Shown: positions 58,368 through 64,000 of the stretch, piece after piece
How the letters are laid out: each line of letters begins with the position of its first letter
Numbering within the stretch: position 1 is the first letter of the stretch
Assembly (NCBI GenBank): GCA_016191245.1
Contig: JACPOY010000021.1
Coordinates: 62,001 to 126,000, forward strand
Direction: 5' to 3'
DNA length: 64,000 bases
DNA from: Gammaproteobacteria bacterium
Lineage (GTDB): Bacteria > Pseudomonadota > Gammaproteobacteria > Berkiellales > Berkiellaceae
The notes under the pieces: generated by a model
What the model saw: the letters and a program-made list of their open reading frames with translations, nothing else
What the model was told of the DNA's origin: nothing
Databases searched by the model: none
Program-made: the position numbers and the translations under genes

Positions 58368-60080
58368 TCAGTTCTTAATTCTTTCTTTACAAATCTTCAC
58401 AATCTCAGCAACCGGCAAATGTTCCACTTGACCGGATTTGCGATTCTTATACTCAATTGTTCCCGCATCTAAACCACGTTCACCGATGACTAAGCGATGC
58501 GGAATACCAATCAATTCACTTTCTGCAAACATGACGCCAGGACGTTCATCTCTGTCATCAAAGAGGACATCAAATCCAGCAGCTTGCAGCTCGCCATAAA
58601 GTTGATTGGCCGTATCACGCACACGTTGTGATTTGACCATATTCATGGGAATTAATACGATTTGAAAAGGTGCCATTGCATCAGGCCAGATAATCCCAGC
58701 GCTATCATGATGTTGCTCAATGGCAGCAGCAACAATGCGTGACACGCCTATGCCATAACAACCCATTTCAAGTACGGTTTGCTTACCTTGTTCATTTAAA
58801 ACGGTGGCTTTCATTGCGGTACTATATTTGGTACCCAATTGAAAAATATGTCCAACTTCAATACCGCGACATATTTCTAAAGTGCCTTTGCCGTCAGGGC
58901 TTGGATCGCCTGCAAGGATTTTTCTTAAATCGGCAACGCGAGTTGGCAGGGGAAGATCTCTTTCCCAATTGACGCCAACAAAATGTTTATCATCAAGATT
59001 CGCGCCACAAGAGAAATTAGCCATGGTTAATACGTAATGATCAGCAATAATAGGAATATGTAAATCTTTAGGGCCAACAAAACCAGGGCCACACTTGGTA
59101 AGTGCTTTTAAGGTTGCTTCATCTACTAATTCAAAAGGCACCGCTATTTCAGGTAATTTTTCTGCCTTAATAGGATTGAGTTCATGATCGCCTCTTAAAA
59201 GAAGAGCAACCACAGGCACATCTTTACCTTTCACAAGCAGGGTTTTTAAAATATCTTTGGTCTGCAAGCCCATAAAGGCTGCTTGTTCAGGGACAGAGCG
59301 AATATTTGGTGTTTCTTTTGTAGCGAATGCTTGGGAGGGGGCTTGACGCTCAATCTTGGGTGTTAAGGATGTCGCCAATTCCATATTGGCTGCATAGCCA
59401 CTAGAAGGCGAAAAAGCAATCGCATCTTCACCAGAATCTGCTAAAACATGAAACTCATGAGAAACACTACCACCAATGGCACCCGTATCAGCCAACACGA
59501 TACGAAATTCTAAACCCAAACGTGTAAAGATATTGCTATAGGCTTGATACATATCATCATAGGTTTTTTGCAATGAATCTTTATCTTGATGGAATGAATA
59601 AGCATCTTTCATCAAAAATTCTCTTGCTCTCATGACACCAAAACGCGGACGAATTTCATCTCTGAATTTGGTTTGGATTTGATATAAACAACAGGGGAGC
59701 TGTTTATAAGAGCGCAATTCATTTCGAACTAAATCAGTTACCACTTCTTCGTGGGTTGGACCAAAGCAATATTCTCTTTCATGCCGGTCTTTCATGCATA
59801 ATAATTGTGGACCGAATTGACTCCAACGCTCAGTTTCTTGCCATAGCTCAGCAGGTTGTACCGCCGGCATGAGAATTTCTTGAGCGTGAATGCGGTTCAT
59901 TTCTTCGCGAACGATATTGCTTACTTTTTGCAATACACGAAAGCCTAAGGGCAGCCATGTATAAAGACCTTGGCCTAATTTTCGTATCATACCTGCGCGC
60001 ATCATGAACTGATGGCTAATCAGTTCAGCGTCGGCAGGCGTTTCTTTTAGCGTGGCTAATAATAATTGACTTGTACGCAT
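58368..60080 (-). CDS. proS: prolyl-tRNA synthetase, bacterial type
   Basis: The 570-residue class II synthetase has motif 1 around [20 protein letters not shown], motif 2 [20 protein letters not shown] and motif 3 [21 protein letters not shown] bacterial-type insertion (editing) domain lies at about 225-405 with [20 protein letters not shown]. Length equals E. coli ProS (572). It charges tRNA-Pro. bamD lies upstream on the same strand with 14 bases between. Confidence 0.96.
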   Translation of the reverse strand: MRTSQLLLATLKETPADAELISHQFMMRAGMIRKLGQGLYTWLPLGFRVLQKVSNIVREEMNRIHAQEILMPAVQPAELWQETERWSQFGPQLLCMKDRHEREYCFGPTHEEVVTDLVRNELRSYKQLPCCLYQIQTKFRDEIRPRFGVMRAREFLMKDAYSFHQDKDSLQKTYDDMYQAYSNIFTRLGLEFRIVLADTGAIGGSVSHEFHVLADSGEDAIAFSPSSGYAANMELATSLTPKIERQAPSQAFATKETPNIRSVPEQAAFMGLQTKDILKTLLVKGKDVPVVALLLRGDHELNPIKAEKLPEIAVPFELVDEATLKALTKCGPGFVGPKDLHIPIIADHYVLTMANFSCGANLDDKHFVGVNWERDLPLPTRVADLRKILAGDPSPDGKGTLEICRGIEVGHIFQLGTKYSTAMKATVLNEQGKQTVLEMGCYGIGVSRIVAAAIEQHHDSAGIIWPDAMAPFQIVLIPMNMVKSQRVRDTANQLYGELQAAGFDVLFDDRDERPGVMFAESELIGIPHRLVIGERGLDAGTIEYKNRKSGQVEHLPVAEIVKICKERIKN

Positions 60081-60094
60081 CTAGCTTTAAGTCC

Positions 60095-60853
60095 TTAACC
60101 GAGATCCCTCAGGAAAGATGATTCAGGATAGTTATACACCAGCACAGCATAGGTATCATTTGCTAGCGTGGGTAGTTCTAATTTGCGGTAAGCTTTCACC
60201 ATCAGGGCTAGCGCTTCTGGCATGGAAGGCGAACGATTAAATTGAGTGATGACAACACTTGCGCGGTTTGCCGCAGCAAGATAAGCCCCTTTTCTGAAAT
60301 AATATTTAGCCGCAACAAGTTCATGCTCAGCTAAAGCATTTCGTAAAAAGATCATGCGTTGACTGGCGTCATTGCTATACATACTTTGTGGAAAACGTGT
60401 TGTTAATATATGAAAGGCCTGTAAGCTCTTTTTAAGAGAAGTTACATCGCGATCCGCACGGTCGTAAGGTAAATAGTTAGCAAAAATACCTTGAGATTCA
60501 CTAAAGTGGGTCAGACCCTTCATATAATAAGCGTAATCGACAGCAGGGTGTCTGGGATACATCCGTAGAAAGCGTTCAACAGCAGGAACGACAGAAGGAT
60601 AATCTTCATTTTCATAATAAGAGTAGATAGCACCAAGCTGTGCTTTATCTGCATATTCACCAAACGGATAACGTGATTCTAGCGCTTCAAAGTCTTCAAT
60701 CGCTTCTGCATATCGTTTTTTATAAACATGCTTTGTGCCCTGATTATAAATTTCATTTGGGCTCATATTGTTATATTTCTCATCCTTTGAGTTAGAATTG
60801 CATCCGGATAAGATAACAGCAGAACATAAAAGTAATAAAGCTAGCTTTCTCAT
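60095..60853 (-). CDS. bamD: outer-membrane assembly lipoprotein BamD
   Basis: The 252-residue protein has a lipobox (VILSGC, cysteine about 18) and TPR-like repeats typical of BamD: EIYNQGTKHVYKKRYAEAIE, ALESRYPFGEYADKAQLGAI and RFLRMYPRHPAVDYAYYMKG. BamD is the essential lipoprotein partner of BamA in outer-membrane protein insertion. It is divergent from rluD, as in E. coli. proS follows on the same strand. Confidence 0.95.
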   Translation of the reverse strand: MRKLALLLLCSAVILSGCNSNSKDEKYNNMSPNEIYNQGTKHVYKKRYAEAIEDFEALESRYPFGEYADKAQLGAIYSYYENEDYPSVVPAVERFLRMYPRHPAVDYAYYMKGLTHFSESQGIFANYLPYDRADRDVTSLKKSLQAFHILTTRFPQSMYSNDASQRMIFLRNALAEHELVAAKYYFRKGAYLAAANRASVVITQFNRSPSMPEALALMVKAYRKLELPTLANDTYAVLVYNYPESSFLRDLG

Positions 60854-60904
60854 AATTGGTTACTATATTTCTTTGAATGTTGGTTGATTATAGTCACAGC
60901 AGAT

Positions 60905-60998
60905 GAGTTTTCGGCTAGGCGCCGAACCTCGAGCAACCGGAGTGTATATAAAATACATGAGGATTGCGAGATGGTGAAGGCAACAATGCCGAGAATTC
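60905..60998 (+). repeat. structured repeat, candidate RNA element, copy 2
   Basis: GAGTTTTCGGC (60905-60915) pairs with GCCGAGAATTC (60988-60998), including two G-U pairs that work only for the plus-strand RNA. The inner hairpin GTGTAT/ATACAT also uses a G-U pair. Conserved segments match copy 1 at 57589-57680. It lies between divergent bamD and rluD, 132 bases before the rluD ATG. Confidence 0.68.
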
Positions 60999-61130
60999 AT
61001 GTGCGAAGACTATGGAAATAATTGCACGGAGTCTATCTTAGCGTGCATCAGGTTGCAATTTTATCCTTTAAAGTTTAGATATGTTAGAATTATTGCTTCT
61101 AAATCACTTAGTTAAGGTGTGCTGAGTTGT

Positions 61131-62111
61131 ATGCTTGGAAATCAGATAATTAATCTCAATACGTGTATCCCAGAGGAATGTCGAGGGATGCGTGTCGATC
61201 AAGCCTTGGCTAAATGCTTTCCTGAGCATTCGCGTAGCCGAATAACGCAGTGGATAAGACAAGGGCAAGTAAGTTTAGATGGCAAAATTCTGGAGCCCAA
61301 GATCAGGGTGAATGGAGGCGAAATGGTGCGGATTGAAGCGACCATGCTGCCTGTTCATGAAGAAACACCCCAGGATATTCCACTTAATCTCATTTATGAA
61401 GACAATGAAATATTAGTGCTCAATAAGCCGGCAGGTTTAGTGGTTCATCCAGCAGCTGGTAATCGTCAAGGCACTTTGCTGAATGCTTTGCTTTATCATG
61501 CTCCTCAGCTCGCGCAATTACCAAGAGCGGGCATTGTGCACCGATTAGATAAAGATACAACAGGGTTAATGGTGGTTGCTAAAACCTTAGAAGCCCATAC
61601 CGCTTTAGTGGCGGCATTACAGCGACGGGATATTAAACGTGAATACGTGGCTCTAGTAGGGGCAGAAGTGATTGCAGGTAGCACCATTGACGAACCGATT
61701 GGCCGCCATCCTCATCAGCGCACCAAAATGGCAGTTATTCATTCCGGGAAGCCAGCAAGAACACACGTTCGTTGTAAAAAGCGTTATCATGGTTTTACCT
61801 TACTTGATGTAAAACTAGAAACAGGTCGTACTCATCAAATTCGTGTGCATTTAGCACATATTGGATATCCAATCGTCGGAGATGCCACCTACGGTTGGCG
61901 CTATCGAATTCCAGCTAAATCATCCATCGAATTACAAAACAGTCTATTGGCATTTAAACGCCAAGCTTTACACGCAAGAGCGCTTAGCCTCATTCACCCC
62001 ATTAGTGGTCAAGAGTTATCATGGCAGGCACCTTTGCCAGAGGATTTCACGGAACTTTTAAAACTATTAATAGCAAAAGAGGGATATTATGCTGACAAGG
62101 ATTTTGCCTGA
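61131..62111 (+). CDS. rluD: 23S rRNA pseudouridine synthase RluD
   Basis: ATG 61131 gives 326 residues (E. coli 326); an in-frame GTG at 61119 is an alternative. An S4 RNA-binding domain (about 14-75, MRVDQALAKCFPEHSRSRIT) precedes the catalytic domain with GIVHRLDKDTTGLMVVAKT, which carries the catalytic aspartate, and GRTHQIRVHLAHIGYPIVGD. RluD makes pseudouridines in helix 69 of 23S rRNA. pgeF overlaps its end by 23 bases. Confidence 0.95.
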   Translation: MLGNQIINLNTCIPEECRGMRVDQALAKCFPEHSRSRITQWIRQGQVSLDGKILEPKIRVNGGEMVRIEATMLPVHEETPQDIPLNLIYEDNEILVLNKPAGLVVHPAAGNRQGTLLNALLYHAPQLAQLPRAGIVHRLDKDTTGLMVVAKTLEAHTALVAALQRRDIKREYVALVGAEVIAGSTIDEPIGRHPHQRTKMAVIHSGKPARTHVRCKKRYHGFTLLDVKLETGRTHQIRVHLAHIGYPIVGDATYGWRYRIPAKSSIELQNSLLAFKRQALHARALSLIHPISGQELSWQAPLPEDFTELLKLLIAKEGYYADKDFA

Positions 62112-62886
62112 TTGGCCAGCACCTAACTGGGTTCGTGCTATTACGACCACCAGAGAAGGTGGTATAAGCCAAGGTTCTTTTGCAAGCCTGAATCTTGCTG
62201 CACATGTCAAAGATAATCCTATTTCTGTTGCACAAAATCGTTTAACTTTATCTCAAGAATATAATTTCATGTATGAACCACTATGGTTACATCAAACACA
62301 TAGCTCAAGTGTGGTTCAGGTTAAGACCCCTCACCCTAACCCTCTCCCGCAAGGGGAGAGGGGACACGAAGGAATAAAGTTTGCTGAACATGGGATTGAT
62401 GCAGACGGTGCATGGACACAACTAACAGGCGTTCCCTGTGTTGTGTTAACGGGTGATTGTTTACCTTTACTATTATGTGATAGCCAAGGCACATTAGTAG
62501 CTGCAATACATTGTGGTTGGAAAGGTATACTTGGTGGCATCATTGAACAATCGCTCAAAGAAATTGGATTGCATGCGCAAGGGGAGATTTTGGCTTGGCT
62601 TGGGCCAGCAATTGGGCCACAAGCTTTTGAAGTGGGCAATGATGTTCGCGATCTTTTTATATCTCAAGATTTACAAGCAAGCCATGCGTTTAAACCTATT
62701 GATAAACCTGGAAAATGGTTGGCTGATATCTATTTGCTTGCCAAACAACGTTTACAAAAAGTAGGCGTTCGCTCTATTTATGGTGGTGAATACTGTACCT
62801 ACACTGATCAAGATCGCTTTTATTCATACAGACGAGATGGAGAAACAGGTCGTATGGCGACATTAATTTGGTTAGCACTCCCATAA
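62089..62886 (+). CDS. pgeF: peptidoglycan editing factor PgeF (YfiH/DUF152) with in-frame repeat insertion
   Basis: The 265-residue protein has the family motifs LWLHQTHSSSVVQV, CVVLTGDCLPLLLCD (metal-site Cys) and AIHCGWKGILGGI (metal-site His), then GPAIGPQAFEVGNDV. PgeF-type enzymes remove wrongly incorporated residues from peptidoglycan precursors and also show laccase-like activity. Residues encoded at about 62325-62364 ([13 protein letters not shown]) are the C-rich repeat read as protein in a loop between HSSSVVQV and GIDADGAW. The reading frame is preserved. It overlaps rluD by 23 bases and clpB follows, as in E. coli. Confidence 0.92.
   Translation: MLTRILPDWPAPNWVRAITTTREGGISQGSFASLNLAAHVKDNPISVAQNRLTLSQEYNFMYEPLWLHQTHSSSVVQVKTPHPNPLPQGERGHEGIKFAEHGIDADGAWTQLTGVPCVVLTGDCLPLLLCDSQGTLVAAIHCGWKGILGGIIEQSLKEIGLHAQGEILAWLGPAIGPQAFEVGNDVRDLFISQDLQASHAFKPIDKPGKWLADIYLLAKQRLQKVGVRSIYGGEYCTYTDQDRFYSYRRDGETGRMATLIWLALP
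62325..62364. repeat. REP-like C-rich hairpin inside pgeF
   Basis: A full consensus copy (stem CCCTCTCCCGCAAGGGGAG) interrupts pgeF without breaking its frame. Confidence 0.9.
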
Positions 62887-62897
62887 AGATCTATATT

Positions 62898-63025
62898 TAT
62901 ACCCTTCACGATTGATTTTTATGGGGTGTTGTCTTCGCCCTTTCCCAACAGTCATGTACTAAGATGCACACTCCTGTTGTTCAAGGACTCGACGCCTACC
63001 CTAAAAAACAATCGTTGTGGGTATA
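62898..63025. repeat. 128-bp ERIC-like palindrome
   Basis: TATACCC-x2-CACGATTG (62898-62914) is mirrored by CAATCGTTGT-GGGTATA (63009-63025). Further inner pairs are GGGGTG...CCTACCC and CAACAG...CTGTTG. The whole element can form one long imperfect hairpin between pgeF and clpB. No coding frame is convincing inside it. Confidence 0.75.
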
Positions 63026-63030
63026 TAGAC

Positions 63031-63059
63031 CTTTAAATCTTAAATGTGCGCCCCCATGT
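63031..63059 (+). promoter_or_regulatory. sigma-32 (heat-shock) promoter for clpB
   Basis: CTTTAAA (63031-63037; six of seven to CTTGAAA), a 14-base spacer and CCCCATGT (63052-63059; exact fit to CCCCATNT) lie 31 bases before the clpB ATG. Confidence 0.78.
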
Positions 63060-63090
63060 GATAGAAAGAATTCATAAAAAGGATAATTGG

Positions 63091-64000
63091 ATGCGTATAG
63101 AAAAATTCACAAGCAAATTTCAAGAAGCCCTTTCACGAGCGCAATCTATTGCAGTTGGTCAACAAAATTCCACAGTTGAACCTGAACATCTATTAATGGC
63201 GATGATAGATCAGGAAAGCTCAACCATTCGCCCATTATTAAAACAAGCTGATGTCAGTTTGCCACAGTTGCGATCAAGCTTGAGTGAAGCGATTGAACGC
63301 TTACCACGTTTAGGGCGAGTGACTGGCGATATTCGCATTTCTGATAATTTAATCCGTTTATTAAATATCACTGATAAATTAGCACAAGATCGAAAAGATA
63401 AATTTATTTCAAGCGAGTTATTTTTGCTGGCGTTGATGGATGATGATGGTCAAGCGGCCCTTGCCTTGAAAAATGCCAAAGCCAATAAAAAGAAGCTCGA
63501 AGAAGCCATTAAGAACATCAGTGGTGGTGAACCTATTCAGGATGAGAATGCAGAAGATTCTCGCCAAGCATTGGAAAAATACACAATTGATTTAACAGCA
63601 CGTGCAGAGCAAGGCAAGCTTGATCCTGTTATTGGTCGTGATGAAGAAATTCGGCGAACCATACAAGTATTACAACGACGTACTAAAAACAATCCGGTGT
63701 TAATTGGCGAACCAGGGGTAGGTAAAACCGCTATTGTAGAAGGCTTAGCACAACGGATCGTCAATGATGAAGTACCTGAAGGCCTCAAAGGTAAACGTGT
63801 ACTCGGATTGGATTTAGGAGCATTGATTGCTGGTGCAAAGTTTCGTGGTGAATTTGAAGAACGTTTAAAAGCCGTATTAAAAGATTTATCCAAACAAGAA
63901 GGCGAAATCATATTATTTATTGATGAAATTCATACCATGGTTGGTGCGGGTAAAGCTGAAGGGGCAATGGATGCGGGTAATATGTTAAAACCTGCGCTTG
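63091..64000 (+). CDS. clpB: ATP-dependent disaggregase ClpB (N-terminal part, cut by window edge)
   Basis: The open frame gives 303 residues to the window edge, beginning [21 protein letters not shown]. The ClpB N domain (about 1-145) is followed by the first AAA module with [20 protein letters not shown], Walker [19 protein letters not shown] (about 206), [18 protein letters not shown] (pore loop) and Walker [21 protein letters not shown]. ClpB rescues aggregated proteins with DnaK. The ATG is preceded by AAGGATAATTGG and a sigma-32 promoter. Confidence 0.97.
   Translation, partial: MRIEKFTSKFQEALSRAQSIAVGQQNSTVEPEHLLMAMIDQESSTIRPLLKQADVSLPQLRSSLSEAIERLPRLGRVTGDIRISDNLIRLLNITDKLAQDRKDKFISSELFLLALMDDDGQAALALKNAKANKKKLEEAIKNISGGEPIQDENAEDSRQALEKYTIDLTARAEQGKLDPVIGRDEEIRRTIQVLQRRTKNNPVLIGEPGVGKTAIVEGLAQRIVNDEVPEGLKGKRVLGLDLGALIAGAKFRGEFEERLKAVLKDLSKQEGEIILFIDEIHTMVGAGKAEGAMDAGNMLKPAL

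Overview
The window looks like a chromosome segment of a low-GC gammaproteobacterium with an intracellular lifestyle, close to the Legionella/Coxiella/Berkiella group. Three things suggest this: gammaproteobacterial housekeeping synteny (bamD divergent from rluD-pgeF-clpB; purM-purN-DUF3108 divergent from DUF2066-perM-hda; metG-ferredoxin-nth), a long NrdA with two ATP cones, and blocks of orphan, ankyrin, leucine-rich and proline-rich proteins of the kind such bacteria send into eukaryotic cells. The genus is an inference, not something read directly.

Layout. 1-7.6 kb: tamB (cut by the window edge), an orphan gene, tamA, and a NitT/TauT-type ABC ATPase and fused double permease. 7.9-12.1 kb: ubiC-pabB (chorismate use), then a fused RimB-like/RimK protein and an MscS-like channel. 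12.2-13.9 kb: orphan island with a small leader-peptide protein, a basic-tailed membrane protein and a GNAT-like protein. 14-19 kb: nrdA-nrdB and a TetR regulator. 19.2-21.9 kb: methyltransferase and S9 peptidase. 21.9-33.0 kb: accessory block (helical orphan, 873-aa ankyrin protein, proline-rich 592-aa protein, methyltransferase with a signal peptide, 1417-aa LRR protein). 33.3-38.5 kb: argD-like, sodB, grxD, peroxiredoxin, fadH. 38.7-45.5 kb: autotransporter remnant, pyrC-rnt, MotY-like OmpA protein, DUF1841, nth, ferredoxin, metG. 45.7-53.6 kb: mrp, dcd, a second leader-peptide protein, DUF3108, purN, purM, DUF2066, perM, hda. 53.8-56.6 kb: three orphan genes, each with its own strong hairpin terminator, one of them frameshifted. 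56.6-64 kb: wrbA, acyP, OmpA lipoprotein, proS, bamD, rluD, pgeF, clpB (cut by the window edge).

Short repeats are abundant. About a dozen copies of a REP-like C-rich hairpin occur, one in frame inside pgeF. A second, MITE-like family flanks dcd in inverted orientation. A ~90-nt element with compensatory base changes occurs twice, and a 128-bp ERIC-like palindrome precedes clpB. No tRNA, rRNA, CRISPR array, transposase or integrase was seen.

The most unusual items are two 80-aa proteins sharing a bacteriocin-like leader, a family of basic-tailed hydrophobic orphan proteins (12.6 and 54.8 kb, the latter needing a -1 frameshift), and the covarying structured repeat. All functional statements come from reading motifs by eye; no database search was run.
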